Notes: generated by a model not told the origin, from the letters alone. 64,000 nucleotides of DNA from Marivirga atlantica (GCF_016734805.1 NZ_JAERQG010000003.1:124001-188000); one strand, 5' to 3'. Counted from the first letter of the stretch, positions 51,005-61,930 are shown. Translations and numbers: made by a program.

Positions 51005-51028
51005 CTCTCAGTCCTCAACTTTTTATTA

Positions 51029-51895
51029 ATGATTATTAGAGGCTTTTTAATAACCCTTTTTCTATTTCAATTTACCGCAAAAGCACAAGTACCTGCTCCT
51101 CCTAATACCATTCCATTTGATTCATCTCTTTATGTGGATAAATCTGAAGTGGCCAACATTCATTGGTTAGAGTATTTGCACTATGTAAAGAAAGATTCCT
51201 CAGATAAATTCTACAAAAGCTGCATTCCTGATACTACATTAATCATTAAATTTTTTCCAAAAGGTGAAGTGTTAAACAACGCTGATTACATTAAAATTAA
51301 GGAATTCAGATACTTCCCTATTGTTGGCATCAGCTACCAACAGGCTATCAATTATTGTAAGTGGCGCTCAGAAGCAGTCAATATTAAATGGGCTCAGGAA
51401 AAAATAATAGACACATCAGAAGTCAAAGTACAATTTAGACTACCTACCATCGAGGAATGGATTAAAATTGCTTATGCCGGTAATTACTCGGTCAATATTA
51501 CCGACAGCTTGAGCTGGGAAGAAGATTCCTTATCAGCCATACTTGACAATATGGGGCTACTATCTGATAATACCGATGAAAATAAACTACTCCTCCAATA
51601 CTTTGATAACAATCCAATTCATCTTGTAGAAAACCTAAAATATAAAAATGTTCCTACAGCATTAAGTGGAAAATTGCCCATGATCTTCCCAGCTACCACA
51701 GTTAAGAAAAACGCCAATTATATTTATGACTTAAGGGGTAATGTTAGTGAGATGACACTCACAGAAGGGATAGCAAAGGGAGGCAACTGGAAGAGCACGC
51801 CCGGAGAAATTAAACTGATGGATAACGTCAGATATCAGTATCCTTCGGAATTAATTGGCTTCAGATGTGTTTGTGAATTTATAGAAAGGGAATAA
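51029..51895 (+). CDS. Exported SUMF1 (formylglycine-generating-like) protein
   Basis: 288 residues with signal peptide ending TAKAQ. The SUMF1/FGE-sulfatase fold is visible in VDKSEVANIHWLEYLHYV, FPIVGISYQQAINYCKWRSE, VQFRLPTIEEWIKIAYAG, YDLRGNVSEM and GGNWKS. Bacteroidota use this fold in gliding/T9SS components (GldJ, GldK); the catalytic Cys pair of true FGE is not evident, so it is probably a binding or structural protein. It lies 25 bases after hmgA and 3 bases before the next gene. Confidence 0.78.
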   Translation: MIIRGFLITLFLFQFTAKAQVPAPPNTIPFDSSLYVDKSEVANIHWLEYLHYVKKDSSDKFYKSCIPDTTLIIKFFPKGEVLNNADYIKIKEFRYFPIVGISYQQAINYCKWRSEAVNIKWAQEKIIDTSEVKVQFRLPTIEEWIKIAYAGNYSVNITDSLSWEEDSLSAILDNMGLLSDNTDENKLLLQYFDNNPIHLVENLKYKNVPTALSGKLPMIFPATTVKKNANYIYDLRGNVSEMTLTEGIAKGGNWKSTPGEIKLMDNVRYQYPSELIGFRCVCEFIERE

Positions 51896-51897
51896 AC

Positions 51898-53295
51898 TTG
51901 AATTATGCCATTGTAGATATTGAAACCACTGGTGGCTATGCTGCACGTAACCGCATATGCGAAATAGCCATTATCATCCATGATGGAGAAAAAGTGGTTA
52001 AAGAGTACCAATCTTTGATAAACCCTGAACGCAGCATTCCAATTGGTGTACAAGCTATACATGGAATTTCAGATACCATGGTAGCCGATGCTCCTAAGTT
52101 TTATGAAGAAGCCAAAACCATTCTGGAGCTTCTCGAAGGTAACATCTTTGTAGCACATAGTGTCAATTTTGACTACTCCTTTGTAAAAGCAGCCTTTTCC
52201 GATTTAGGATATAATCTGAACTGCAAAAAGCTTTGTACTGTCCGCTTAAGCCGAAAAATACTTCCCGGCTATAAGAGTTACAGTTTAGGAAACTTATGTG
52301 AGCAGCGTGGTATTAGAATCCAGGACAGACACCGTGCTTATGGAGATGCTTTAGCCACCGCAGAACTCTTTACGCAGCTTGTTCAGCATGATGAACAACA
52401 GATCATTGAGAAATCACTCAAGCGCAATGCTTCCATAGTAAATATTCCTGACAACCTCGATAAAAAGGAATATGATCAACTACCTGAAAAGGCCGGTGTA
52501 TATTACTTTCTTAACAAGAAACACCAAATCATTTATGTGGGTAAAGCCAAGAATATAAAAAAGAGAATCACTTCTCATTTTGGAGGCAGCAAAACCGAAG
52601 TAGCCAAGCAGGCTTTTCAACAAGAAATTTACCACATCGATTACCTCGAAACAGGTAATGAACTGATAGCTTTATTACATGAATCTTATGAAATAAGAAA
52701 GAACTGGCCGCGATATAATCGTGCACAAAAGAATAATAATCCGGGCTATTGCATATTCATTTATGAAGATAGATCAGGTTATAAAAGGCTGCAAATTGGT
52801 AGAAAGCAGGGTGGGATGAAAACACTTATTCGTTTCACCAATCATGCTACAGCTTTTCATTTCCTTACCACCACTAGCAGAAAGCTAAACATTTGTCCTA
52901 AGTTGGCAGGCTACCAAAATAGCACAGGTGCTTGTTTTGATTATCAGGTTGGTACTTGTGAGGGCGCTTGTGTGGGAGAAGAATCACCAGAGACACACAA
53001 TGATAAAATAGCACAATTTATAGATGCTTGTGATGAAGAAAAAAGAGATTACATTCTAATAGGTGCTGGAAGATCACAGGACGAAAAAACCATAGTAATG
53101 GTAGAAAACGGCACTTATCTAGGCTACGGTTTTTTTGAAGAATCTGAAACTGTTAATGATTGGGAAGGATTGAAAAACCTAATTCAAAGATTCCCTGATA
53201 ACCCAGAAGTCTATAGAATTTTAGCCAGTGATTCTGCTACCAAAGGCAATAAAAAGGTAAAGAAAGATAAGTGGAAAACTGAAGTGGGTAGTTAG
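51898..53295 (+). CDS. Exonuclease and GIY-YIG fusion (PolIII epsilon-like / UvrC-N-like)
   Basis: 465 residues from a TTG start at 51898, preceded by AAGGGA; no ATG in frame keeps the first catalytic strand. Residues 1-170 are a DEDDh exonuclease (AIVDIETTGG with DxE; HSVNFDYSFVKAAF; HRAYGDALATAEL with H-x4-D). Residues about 200-285 are a GIY-YIG domain (AGVYYFLNKKHQIIYVGKAKNIKKRI), as in UvrC/Cho. The C-terminal part has a Cys-rich GACFDYQVGTCEGACVGEE segment. Likely a DNA-repair nuclease; fusions of this type are known in Bacteroidota and others. Confidence 0.87.
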   Translation: MNYAIVDIETTGGYAARNRICEIAIIIHDGEKVVKEYQSLINPERSIPIGVQAIHGISDTMVADAPKFYEEAKTILELLEGNIFVAHSVNFDYSFVKAAFSDLGYNLNCKKLCTVRLSRKILPGYKSYSLGNLCEQRGIRIQDRHRAYGDALATAELFTQLVQHDEQQIIEKSLKRNASIVNIPDNLDKKEYDQLPEKAGVYYFLNKKHQIIYVGKAKNIKKRITSHFGGSKTEVAKQAFQQEIYHIDYLETGNELIALLHESYEIRKNWPRYNRAQKNNNPGYCIFIYEDRSGYKRLQIGRKQGGMKTLIRFTNHATAFHFLTTTSRKLNICPKLAGYQNSTGACFDYQVGTCEGACVGEESPETHNDKIAQFIDACDEEKRDYILIGAGRSQDEKTIVMVENGTYLGYGFFEESETVNDWEGLKNLIQRFPDNPEVYRILASDSATKGNKKVKKDKWKTEVGS

Positions 53296-53367
53296 GTATA
53301 TTCTGAGCTCATAGTTTTGAGTTACAAGCTACGAATCTTAAGACTTTATATTTCTATCAGAAATTAT

Positions 53368-54789
53368 TTAGACTTTCTTCATCTTGAAGCGTTTCTTTAA
53401 ACCTTCAACCTGCTCCTTAAAGTTCTTGTCTACATGCATCATATCATTTACAGATTGTACAGCATGTATTACTGTAGAATGATCTCTCCCTCCAAAATGG
53501 TAACCTATAGATTTAAGTGAGTGGTTAGTATGTTCTTTACAAAAGAACATAGCTACCTGACGAGCTATTACGATTTCCTTCTTTCGGGTTTTAGCTTTTA
53601 AATCATCAATGGAAACCGCAAAATGTTCAGCGATAGTTTTCTGTATATAGTCGATACCTACCTCAGACTCAATATCATGGACAATATTTTTAAGCGTTTG
53701 CTTAGCAAGCTCAAGGTCAATTTCTTTTCTATTAAGTGAAGCATGTGCTATTAAAGAAATCAGTACTCCTTCAAGCTCTCTTATATTAGTATCTATGCTG
53801 TAAGCCAGATATTCAATTACATCTTCAGGTATGTTGATACCATCGCTCTCCATTTTATTCTGGATAATGGCAATTCTGGTCTCCAAATCAGGCTGTTGCA
53901 AATCTGCAGTTAAACCCCATTTGAATCGGGAAAGCAATCTATCTTCAAGACCTTTCAAATCTCTTGGAGGTCTATCACTTGTCATGATAATCTGCTTACC
54001 GTTTTGATGTAAGTGGTTGAATATGTGGAAGAAAATTTCCTGAGTTCTTTCCTTACCTCCTAAAAACTGAACATCATCAATGATAAGTGCATCTACGTGC
54101 AAATAGTAATTAGAGAAATCCTGAATCTTATTATTCCTCAGCGCATCAATAAACTGATTGGTAAACTTTTCAGATGATACATAAAGCACAAATTTACCCT
54201 CAAGCGTCTGCTTAATCTCGTTCCCAATTGCTTGCACAAGATGTGTTTTTCCGAGACCAACACCGCCATATACCATTAAAGGATTAAAAGAAGTTATTCC
54301 AGGCTTTTTGGCTACTGCGTAACCTGCAGAACGAGCAAGTCTATTACAATCTCCTTCAATAAAGGTATCAAAAGTATAATTAGGATTAAGTTGAGAGCTT
54401 TGCTGACTTAGATCAATACCGTTAAGCGTAAAAGGATTGGCAAAACCATCAACAGTTTTCTTGGCCTCTTTAGGCCTGTCACTTTTATTGTTGTTTGGCA
54501 GGTTAATGGTGAAAGGTTTATAACTCTCATTTCCCCTATCCATAATTACCGAATACTCTAACCTGGCATCTGTACCAAGCTCTTGATGAATGACTTTTCT
54601 AAGGATATGCACATAATGCTCTTCTAACCATTCATAGAAAAACTGACTAGGAACCTGTATGGTAAGGACGTTATTTTCCAGCTTTACGGGCTCAATAGGA
54701 GAAAACCATGTATTGAAGCTTTGTTCTCCAACGTTCTCCTTAATTGTACGCAGACAATTATCCCACACTGATTTACAGTCTTTTACCAT
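53368..54789 (-). CDS. dnaA: Chromosomal replication initiator DnaA
   Basis: 473 residues. N-terminal oligomerisation domain (WDNCLRTIKENVGEQSFNTW), AAA+ core with Walker A GGVGLGKTH (about 175-183) and Walker B LIIDDVQFL, and a C-terminal domain IV with the DnaA signature FGGRDHSTVIHAVQSV for DnaA-box binding. It starts replication at oriC. Adjoining gaps have no cluster of TTATCCACA boxes that I could see. Confidence 0.97.
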   Translation of the reverse strand: MVKDCKSVWDNCLRTIKENVGEQSFNTWFSPIEPVKLENNVLTIQVPSQFFYEWLEEHYVHILRKVIHQELGTDARLEYSVIMDRGNESYKPFTINLPNNNKSDRPKEAKKTVDGFANPFTLNGIDLSQQSSQLNPNYTFDTFIEGDCNRLARSAGYAVAKKPGITSFNPLMVYGGVGLGKTHLVQAIGNEIKQTLEGKFVLYVSSEKFTNQFIDALRNNKIQDFSNYYLHVDALIIDDVQFLGGKERTQEIFFHIFNHLHQNGKQIIMTSDRPPRDLKGLEDRLLSRFKWGLTADLQQPDLETRIAIIQNKMESDGINIPEDVIEYLAYSIDTNIRELEGVLISLIAHASLNRKEIDLELAKQTLKNIVHDIESEVGIDYIQKTIAEHFAVSIDDLKAKTRKKEIVIARQVAMFFCKEHTNHSLKSIGYHFGGRDHSTVIHAVQSVNDMMHVDKNFKEQVEGLKKRFKMKKV

Positions 54790-55100
54790 TTATCTTTAAG
54801 CCTTCTTGGATTGTATTATGTTCCCGAATTTTTAATGCGGTCGACAAAAATGATAAAAAAATAGAGAACAAAAAAATGCTTTTTTACTTGACACAAGCAT
54901 AAACAGAATTAGGTCAATTTATGTACTTATATTTCGTAAAATTTCTTTAAAAAATCACATTGTCATTATTAACTATTTCCCTATCAGCCACTTAAACTTT
55001 TTAAACCTTTTTTGAAACAGTCTATACCAACTAGCATTTATACAAATGACTTTTATGGTAACAGCCAAATTAACTAAATTAGCAAAAAAATAAGCTTTTT
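54790..55100. other. 311-bp gap between divergent dnaA and mutA
   Basis: AT-rich gap. No gene of size and no TTATCCACA-type DnaA boxes were found, so oriC is probably elsewhere. A weak candidate promoter for mutA is TTTG at 55011-55014 and TAGCATTT at 55032-55039 (17-base spacer), resembling TTTG-N19-TAnnTTTG but imperfect. Nothing else was recognised. Confidence 0.4.
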
Positions 55101-56906
55101 ATGCAGCAGGACAATCTCTTTAAAGACTTTCAGCCATCATCAGCAGCTGATTGGAAAGAATTGATAATCAAGGATTTGAAAGGTGCTTCTTTTGAATCGC
55201 TCGTAACGCAAACATCAGAAGGTATAGATATACAGCCTTTTTATCATAAAGAGCTTGACAACAATACTATTAACATTGCTAATCCTGCACAGCAAACCCA
55301 CGAAGCTTTAGCTATCAGGAACTGGATCAATAATTTCGCTATAAAGGTGACTGATGAAAGTGAGGCTAATAAATTGGCATTAGAAGCTTTAAACATTGGT
55401 GCTGACGGATTGATTTTCGAGTGCTCGTCAATTCCAGATTTCAAGAAATTATTAAAAGACATACAGGCTGAATACTGTAGCATTTCTTACAAAACGGAAG
55501 CTTCTAGTTATGAACTTGCAAAAGCTTATTTTAACTATTTAATAAGTGAAAAAGTTGATTTAAGTAAAATTAGCGGATCCATTCTAACAGACACACTTGA
55601 ACTTAGAGATGCTGGCGTTGTAGAACTTGCAGAAAGTAATTTTAAAGACTTAGCCAAATTGATTAATTCAATTAAGGAAGTTCAGAATTTTAAAGTTGCT
55701 AACATTAGTGCTGATTTATTTCACAATGCAGGAGCTAACATTGTTCATGAACTAGCTTTCACTGTTTCAAAAGCCGTAGAATATTTTGACAAACTCACGG
55801 AGGAAGGCCTTTCTATATCAGACATCTTTAAGCATACAGTTTTCTCATTTGCTTTTGGTAGAAAATATTTCTTTGAAATTGCCAAGATAAAGGCATTTAA
55901 GATGATCATGATCAAAATAGCCAAAGCCTATGACTATGAGTTAAATCCTGATGATATTTTTATACATGCTGAAGTAAGTAAAAGAACTAAATCAGCTTTA
56001 GACTTTCATGTTAATCTTTTGCGCAATACTACAGAAAGCATGTCTGCTATTCTTGCGGGCTGCCAATCATTGTACGTAGCTCCTCATGATGATACCAAAG
56101 CAGCTGAAGAGCAAAAACAAACCTTTAAACGTATCGCACTAAATCTTTCCAACATATTAAAGGAAGAAGCTCATCTTGATAAAATCACTGATCCTACGCT
56201 AGGTAGCTATTATATAGAATCATTGATTGAAGAAATTGAAAGCAAAAGCTGGGAGGTATTTCTAAGTCTTGAAAAACAAGGATCGTATAGCGAGCTTTTT
56301 AAATTACAGCTGGTGAAGTCCTTTATTGATCAGGATGAGAAACTTGGTTCTGACGCAGCACTAGGTAGAAAAGATGCATTTATCGGAGCTAATATGTTCC
56401 AAAATGTTGGTGAGCCTTTAAAATTGAAAGCTATACCTACCGAAAGCAGTGATTTTCTAAGTTCAAAGCGTGCAGCCTGGAAAATTGAGAAGTTAAGAAA
56501 GCGTACGGAAGACTTTGTTTTACAAAATGGAGAAGATTCACGACCTAAGGCTACAATCATTCTATTTGGAACAGATGCTGTTGCAAAAGCAAAGTCAGAC
56601 TTCACCTACTCTTTTCTTGGGATGGCAGGTATCAAAATTGAGGAAGAAATTTTCCTGAAAGATTTCGCCAAACTTGAAACAGTTAAAAAGAATCTCAACT
56701 CAGATTTGATCATTTATTGCTATAAGGAAAAGCCTGATTTTCATGAAGCAAACTTTAAGCATGACAATGCCAAAATTATGATTGCAGGACAAGAGGCTAA
56801 TGAAGAGGAAATGTGTTCAAAAGGACTTTATGCCTGCATTCACAGACATTCAGAAGCTTTCAGTTTCTTAAACGATTTATTGAACGACTTAAAGATTACG
56901 CTATAA
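55101..56906 (+). CDS. mutA: Methylmalonyl-CoA mutase small subunit
   Basis: 601 residues. The TIM-barrel part is recognisable ([57 protein letters not shown]) but the C-terminal cobalamin-type domain lacks the DxHxxG motif, as in the non-catalytic MutA subunit. It pairs with MutB to convert succinyl-CoA and methylmalonyl-CoA. Stop TAA and mutB start overlap (TAATG). Confidence 0.93.
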   Translation: MQQDNLFKDFQPSSAADWKELIIKDLKGASFESLVTQTSEGIDIQPFYHKELDNNTINIANPAQQTHEALAIRNWINNFAIKVTDESEANKLALEALNIGADGLIFECSSIPDFKKLLKDIQAEYCSISYKTEASSYELAKAYFNYLISEKVDLSKISGSILTDTLELRDAGVVELAESNFKDLAKLINSIKEVQNFKVANISADLFHNAGANIVHELAFTVSKAVEYFDKLTEEGLSISDIFKHTVFSFAFGRKYFFEIAKIKAFKMIMIKIAKAYDYELNPDDIFIHAEVSKRTKSALDFHVNLLRNTTESMSAILAGCQSLYVAPHDDTKAAEEQKQTFKRIALNLSNILKEEAHLDKITDPTLGSYYIESLIEEIESKSWEVFLSLEKQGSYSELFKLQLVKSFIDQDEKLGSDAALGRKDAFIGANMFQNVGEPLKLKAIPTESSDFLSSKRAAWKIEKLRKRTEDFVLQNGEDSRPKATIILFGTDAVAKAKSDFTYSFLGMAGIKIEEEIFLKDFAKLETVKKNLNSDLIIYCYKEKPDFHEANFKHDNAKIMIAGQEANEEEMCSKGLYACIHRHSEAFSFLNDLLNDLKITL

Positions 56907-59032
56907 TGAGACCTGATTTCAGTAAAGTAGATTCAAAGATTGATATTAAGTCAGTTGAAATAAAAGATAGAAGCAATTGGGAAACACCTGAAGGAATAAG
57001 TGTACCGCCATCTATCTCTGCAAACGACATAAAAACGCTTAAGCATCTTAATTTTATAGCCGGTAAAGCTCCCTATCTGAGAGGACCTTATAGTACCATG
57101 TATGTGAAAAAGCCATGGACTATCAGGCAATATGCCGGATTCTCGACAGCAGAAGAATCAAATGCTTTTTACAGAAGAAATTTGGCTGCCGGCCAAAAAG
57201 GCCTATCTGTTGCCTTCGATTTAGCCACACATAGAGGTTATGATTCTGATCACCCTCGGGTAGAAGGTGATGTGGGGAAAGCAGGAGTTGCCATCGACAG
57301 TATTTTAGACATGAAAGTGCTATTTGATCAGATTCCTTTAGATCAGATGTCTGTTTCAATGACCATGAATGGCGCTGTAATTCCGATCATGGCATTTTAT
57401 ATAGTGGCAGCTGAAGAGCAAGGAGTTCCACCAGAAAAGCTTTCAGGGACAATTCAAAATGACATTTTGAAGGAATTCATGGTGCGTAATACTTACATCT
57501 ATCCGCCCGAGCCTTCTATGAAAATCATCTCTGATATTTTTGAATATACAAGCAAGCACATGCCGAAATTCAACTCTATCAGTATTAGTGGTTACCACAT
57601 GCATGAGGCAGGTGCTACAGCGGATATTGAATTGGCTTATACCCTTGCAGATGGTTTGGAATACATTCGCGCTGGCTTAAAATCAGGTTTGAAAATCGAT
57701 GAGTTCGCTCCTCGCCTATCTTTCTTCTGGGCTATTGGCATGAACCACTTTATGGAAATTGCCAAGATGCGCGCAGGTCGTTTATTGTGGGCTAAAATAG
57801 TGAAACAATTTGATCCACAGAATTCTAAATCTTTAGCATTAAGAACACATAGCCAAACATCAGGCTATAGTTTAACTGAGCAGGATCCATATAATAATGT
57901 AAGCAGAACTTGTGTAGAAGCCATGGCTGCCGCGCTTGGGCATACACAATCATTACACACTAATGCACTGGATGAAGCCATTGCCTTGCCAACCGATTTC
58001 TCTGCAAGAATTGCCCGTAATACGCAGCTATTTTTACAGAATGAAACAGGAATCACCAAAACGGTTGACCCTTGGGGAGGTTCCTATTATGTAGAATACC
58101 TCACCGATCAATTGGTGCAGAAAGCCTGGAAACTCATTGAAGAAGTAGAAGAGTTGGGCGGTATGGCCAAAGCAATAGAGACAGGCTTACCAAAAATGCG
58201 TATTGAGGAAGCTTCTGCCAGAAAGCAAGCACGCATTGATTCAGGCAGAGATATTATTGTTGGTGTAAATCGCTACCAAACAGAAGAAGAAAGTGACATT
58301 GAACTGCTGGAGGTAGATAATACGGCTGTACTCAAATCGCAAATTAAAAGAATTGAAAAACTCAAAGCAGAGCGCGACCAGGCAAAAGTAGATGCTTCTT
58401 TAGCTAAACTCGAAGAGGCGGCAAAAACTGGTAAAGGCAACTTATTAGCTCTAGCCATAGATGCGGCTAGAGACAGAGCCACTTTAGGAGAAATATCAGA
58501 TGCTATGGAAAAATCATTTGGAAGGCATAAAGCCACTATCCGATCTATATCAGGCGTTTATTCTGGTGAAGTAGGCACTTCAGATGAATTCAAAGCGGCA
58601 CAAAAACTAGCTAATGATTTTGCCGAACTGGATGGTAGAAGACCTAGAATCCTTATTGCCAAGATGGGTCAGGATGGGCACGATAGAGGTGCTAAAGTGA
58701 TAGCTACCAGCTTTGCTGATTTAGGCTTTGATGTAGACATTGGGCCGTTGTTCCAAACGCCTGAAGAAGTAGCAATGCAGGCAGCTGAGAATGATGTTCA
58801 CATGGTTGGGGCTTCCAGTTTGGCAGCAGGCCATAAAACATTGATTCCAAAGCTAATAGCTGAACTCAAGAAAATTGGCAGAGAAGATATCATGGTCATT
58901 GCAGGTGGGGTAATTCCACCAAAAGATTATGATTTCTTGTATGATGCTGGAGTAAGTGCCGTATTCGGGCCAGGAACCAACATCGCTAAAGCAGCAGGTG
59001 AAATATTGCAAAAGCTGATGGAAGAAGAGTAA
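56906..59032 (+). CDS. mutB: Methylmalonyl-CoA mutase large (catalytic) subunit
   Basis: 708 residues from ATG at 56906 ([10 protein letters not shown]). An upstream in-frame ATG at 56813 lies inside mutA in another frame and is rejected. TIM-barrel: [37 protein letters not shown] and [13 protein letters not shown]. The cobalamin domain has D590-G-H592-D-R-G595, the lower axial His. Catalyses methylmalonyl-CoA to succinyl-CoA with adenosylcobalamin, in propionate metabolism. Confidence 0.95.
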   Translation: MRPDFSKVDSKIDIKSVEIKDRSNWETPEGISVPPSISANDIKTLKHLNFIAGKAPYLRGPYSTMYVKKPWTIRQYAGFSTAEESNAFYRRNLAAGQKGLSVAFDLATHRGYDSDHPRVEGDVGKAGVAIDSILDMKVLFDQIPLDQMSVSMTMNGAVIPIMAFYIVAAEEQGVPPEKLSGTIQNDILKEFMVRNTYIYPPEPSMKIISDIFEYTSKHMPKFNSISISGYHMHEAGATADIELAYTLADGLEYIRAGLKSGLKIDEFAPRLSFFWAIGMNHFMEIAKMRAGRLLWAKIVKQFDPQNSKSLALRTHSQTSGYSLTEQDPYNNVSRTCVEAMAAALGHTQSLHTNALDEAIALPTDFSARIARNTQLFLQNETGITKTVDPWGGSYYVEYLTDQLVQKAWKLIEEVEELGGMAKAIETGLPKMRIEEASARKQARIDSGRDIIVGVNRYQTEEESDIELLEVDNTAVLKSQIKRIEKLKAERDQAKVDASLAKLEEAAKTGKGNLLALAIDAARDRATLGEISDAMEKSFGRHKATIRSISGVYSGEVGTSDEFKAAQKLANDFAELDGRRPRILIAKMGQDGHDRGAKVIATSFADLGFDVDIGPLFQTPEEVAMQAAENDVHMVGASSLAAGHKTLIPKLIAELKKIGREDIMVIAGGVIPPKDYDFLYDAGVSAVFGPGTNIAKAAGEILQKLMEEE

Positions 59033-59076
59033 GAAACATAACACCTCTTGTCCATATATTATTAGCTAAGAACAGA

Positions 59077-59205
59077 CTCTCCCTTAGAAAAAGGGGGGAC
59101 TAAGGGGGATTTTATATTGTATTAATCAATCCTCCCTAACTCCTTCTCCAAGGAAGAGAGTTTGTAAGAAACTTATCCAATTGTTGGTATTATCACCAAC
59201 AAATA
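59077..59205. repeat. Palindromic intergenic repeat, copy 1
   Basis: 129-bp element repeated at 59344-59471 (identical over the last 60 bases or so). The first part CTCTCCCTTAG and the part ending GGAAGAGAG are roughly inverted; the end has a perfect hairpin TTGTTGGT (59181-59188) / ACCAACAA (59195-59202) with a 6-base loop. No coding frame. Confidence 0.8.
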
Positions 59206-59226
59206 CCAATTACCGTCATACCAGAA

Positions 59227-59258
59227 TTTTTTGACCTATTTTTCCAAAGGTCAAAAAA
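59227..59258. repeat. Hairpin between the two repeat copies
   Basis: A perfect 11-bp inverted repeat (TTTTTTGACCT at 59227-59237, AGGTCAAAAAA at 59248-59258, 10-base loop) with T-rich and A-rich ends, so it could terminate transcription from either strand or belong to the repeat element. Confidence 0.55.
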
Positions 59259-59343
59259 TATCAGGTATCTCTTAAACCAATAACCGAAAGTACTAAAGGA
59301 GATTCCTGATAAATAAAGTCCTTTAAAGTTTAGCGAAGAGAAT

Positions 59344-59471
59344 CTCTCCCTTAGAAAAAGTGGGATTTAGGGGAATTTTATTATGAATTAATCAATCCTC
59401 CCTACATCCTTCTCCAAGGAGGAGAGTTTGTAAGAAACTTATCCAATTGTTGGTATTATCACCAACAAATA
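59344..59471. repeat. Palindromic intergenic repeat, copy 2
   Basis: 128-bp element, direct repeat of 59077-59205, spaced 267 bases start to start. It retains both the long imperfect palindrome (CTCTCCCTTAG ... AAGGAGGAGAG) and the TTGTTGGT/ACCAACAA hairpin (59447-59454, 59461-59468). Confidence 0.8.
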
Positions 59472-59549
59472 CGCGCTAACTCTAAGTTTTAACTAATTTC
59501 AATCAAACAACTCTTTTTACAATCAGTTAGCTAACAAACCCATAATAAA

Positions 59550-60743
59550 ATGAACAAAATCAAATATTTATTCGGACTCATATCTCTACTGATTATAGCC
59601 TGCTCATCTTCTAATGAAGATAAGCCGAAGGAAAATCAGCCAACATCAGCCGAAATACTGGCATCGGATTCAACTTCCAGCAATGTCCAATATAGCGGTG
59701 ATGAAAGATTAGCCAGCATCAACTTACCAGATGGCTTTCATATTTCTGTATTTGCAGAAGTAGATAATGCACGCTCCATGACGCTCTCTCCCAGCGGAAC
59801 TTTTTATGTTGGTAACAGAAAAGGAGATAAAGTCTACGCTGTGCGAGATTCCGATAATGATAATATCGCTGATGAGAAATATATAATTGCCGAAGGTCTG
59901 GACATGCCTAATGGTGTAGCTTTTAAAGATGGTGATTTATATGTAGCTGAAAACAGCCGCATCATCAAATTTACCAATATTGAAAGTCAACTAGCCAATT
60001 CACCAGCTTATGAAGTGATTTATGATAAATACCCTACAGATGATCACCATGGCTGGAAGTATATTGCTTTCGGTCCTGATGGGAAATTATACGTGCCTGT
60101 GGGTGCACCTTGCAATATTTGTAACAATCCTGATAAGCCGATTTATGCAAGTATTACTCGAATGAATGCCGATGGTAGCAATATGGAAATATTTGCCGAA
60201 GGCGTAAGAAACACCGTAGGTTTTACATGGCATCCTGAAACTGGTGACATGTATTTTACTGACAATGGTCGCGATATGCTGGGTGATAATATCCCTCCAT
60301 GTGAGTTAAATGTAGCATCCGCTAAGGGACAACATTTTGGTTATCCTTACTGCCATGGTGGAACTATTGCTGACCCACAGTTTGGAGAATTAAGAGGCTG
60401 TGAAGAATTCAAAAAGCCTTATAGAAATTTAGGCCCTCATGTGGCACCACTAGGGGTGAAATTTTATACGGCCAATATGTTTCCTGAGCAGTACCAAGAT
60501 CAGATTTTTATTGCTGAGCATGGTAGCTGGAATCGCTCTACCAAAATTGGCTACCGCATACAAATGGTATCAAACACGCAAGACGGACAACCAACATATG
60601 AAACCTTTATTGATGGTTGGTTAGATGATGAAGAACAAGAAGCCTGGGGCCGCCCTGTTGATGTATTGATTGCACCTGATGGAGCAATGCTCATTAGCGA
60701 TGATAAAGCAGGATTAATTTACAGAGTTACCTACAAAGGATAG
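59550..60743 (+). CDS. PQQ-type sugar/sorbosone dehydrogenase lipoprotein
   Basis: 397 residues. Lipoprotein signal with lipobox LLIIAC (Cys at about residue 18) and a Ser/Glu-rich linker. The beta-propeller that follows (LPDGFHISVFAEVDNARSMTL, DGKLYVPVGAPCNIC, FAEGVRNTVGFTWHP, AEHGSWNRSTKIGYRI) matches soluble aldose/sorbosone dehydrogenases. It probably oxidises a sugar or related alcohol in the periplasm; the cofactor is not proved. A strong terminator follows 23 bases after the stop. Confidence 0.86.
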   Translation: MNKIKYLFGLISLLIIACSSSNEDKPKENQPTSAEILASDSTSSNVQYSGDERLASINLPDGFHISVFAEVDNARSMTLSPSGTFYVGNRKGDKVYAVRDSDNDNIADEKYIIAEGLDMPNGVAFKDGDLYVAENSRIIKFTNIESQLANSPAYEVIYDKYPTDDHHGWKYIAFGPDGKLYVPVGAPCNICNNPDKPIYASITRMNADGSNMEIFAEGVRNTVGFTWHPETGDMYFTDNGRDMLGDNIPPCELNVASAKGQHFGYPYCHGGTIADPQFGELRGCEEFKKPYRNLGPHVAPLGVKFYTANMFPEQYQDQIFIAEHGSWNRSTKIGYRIQMVSNTQDGQPTYETFIDGWLDDEEQEAWGRPVDVLIAPDGAMLISDDKAGLIYRVTYKG

Positions 60744-60765
60744 AGAAAAAATTCCTGATGAATAT

Positions 60766-60791
60766 AAAGCAGCTAAAATTTTAGCTGCTTT
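60766..60791 (+). terminator. Rho-independent terminator after the dehydrogenase gene
   Basis: A perfect 26-bp inverted repeat AAAGCAGCTAAAA/TTTTAGCTGCTTT, followed by TTTT, 23 bases after the stop at 60743. Confidence 0.85.
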
Positions 60792-60865
60792 TTTTGTTGG
60801 TAGCTGCTAGTTTTCCGTATCATCATTATATTTTAAGCTTATAATTAATTGAACTGAAAACTAAT

Positions 60866-61657
60866 ATGATGAATTCACACGAAATTGACTACACCATTCA
60901 TGGAGATGACATGCAGGTTGTTTCAATAGAATTAGACCCACAGGAAACCGTTATAGCTGAGGCCGGCTCTATGAACTGGATGGACAGAGATATTCGCTTT
61001 GAAGCCATGATGGGTGATGGCTCCAAACCAAGTCAGGGCATATTCAGCAAGTTGTTAGATGCTGGCAAGCGAGTACTCACTGGCGAATCTATTTTTATCA
61101 CACATTTTACCAATGTGGGAGTGGGCAAAAGAGAAGTAAGCTTTGCCGCCCCCTACCCCGGTAAGATTATTCCTGTTGATTTAAGTGAAATGAATAAGAA
61201 CATTCTTTGTCAAAAAGATGCATTTTTATGTGCTGCCAAAGGAACTGAAGTTTCCATTGCACTCAACAAGAGACTCGGTTCAGGTTTTTTTGGTGGTGAA
61301 GGTTTTATACTACAAAAGCTCAGAGGTGACGGACTAGCTTTTTTACACGCTGGTGGCACTGTCATTAAAAAAGAACTGAATAATGAATCTATATTGATAG
61401 ATACAGGCTGTATTGTTGCTTTTACTGAAGGTCTGGATTTTAATATTGAAAGAGCAGGAAATTTAAAATCGATGTTTTTTGGTGGTGAGGGCTTATTCCT
61501 GGCAACACTACAAGGAACAGGAACGGTTTATTTACAAAGCTTACCTTTCTCACGTTTGGCCGATAGAATTATACAGCATGCCCCTAAAATGGGAGGCTCA
61601 TCAAAAGGTGAAGGCTCTATATTAGGTGGTTTCGGAAGGTTAATTGATGGAGATTAA
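60866..61657 (+). CDS. TIGR00266/AIM24-family protein
   Basis: 263 residues. [26 protein letters not shown] at the start, [17 protein letters not shown] and [23 protein letters not shown] are signatures of the TIGR00266 (AIM24) beta-helix family, whose role in bacteria is unknown. Two consecutive ATG codons make the exact start uncertain by three bases. Confidence 0.88.
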   Translation: MMNSHEIDYTIHGDDMQVVSIELDPQETVIAEAGSMNWMDRDIRFEAMMGDGSKPSQGIFSKLLDAGKRVLTGESIFITHFTNVGVGKREVSFAAPYPGKIIPVDLSEMNKNILCQKDAFLCAAKGTEVSIALNKRLGSGFFGGEGFILQKLRGDGLAFLHAGGTVIKKELNNESILIDTGCIVAFTEGLDFNIERAGNLKSMFFGGEGLFLATLQGTGTVYLQSLPFSRLADRIIQHAPKMGGSSKGEGSILGGFGRLIDGD

Positions 61658-61687
61658 TCACCCATAAATAGCCTAATATTTTACCAG

Positions 61688-61716
61688 TCATCCTATGACT
61701 TCAAGTCATGGGATGA
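61688..61716 (+). terminator. Hairpin after the AIM24-like gene
   Basis: TCATCCTATGACTT (61688-61701) pairs with AAGTCATGGGATGA (61703-61716) with one G:T-type mismatch; A/T-rich sequence follows. It could be a terminator or part of a common Cytophagales intergenic repeat. Confidence 0.5.
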
Positions 61717-61739
61717 ATATTTTATAAACAATCTCCCTG

Positions 61740-61888
61740 TTGCGTCACATAGGTAAAATATTTAGTTTGCTTTATGTGAATCATCAAATCGATTCAAAGC
61801 CTCCATCCTAAACGATAACAAACGCTCACAATCTGTTATTAAAATATAATGCGGATATAACAACTTGCGTTTCTATATTCGGATGTTA
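61740..61888 (+). repeat. Accessory-gene upstream element, copy A
   Basis: About 149 bp, diverged direct repeat of 63221-63382. Shared blocks include TTTAGTTTGC, AACAAACG, GATATAACAACTT and CTATATTCGG, ending in GATGTTA 43 bases before the ATG at 61931. The element is intergenic and non-coding. Confidence 0.75.
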
Positions 61889-61930
61889 GAGTGAATAGAA
61901 ATATAATTTCTATAATAAATCAGAAAGACA

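Noticed and set aside
54790-55100. Possible oriC beside dnaA
   Set aside because: I saw no cluster of TTATCCACA-type boxes; an AT-rich gap alone is not enough.
56813-56905. Longer start for mutB
   Set aside because: The extension lies inside mutA in another frame and adds residues unlike the MutB N-terminus; ATG at 56906 couples to the mutA stop.
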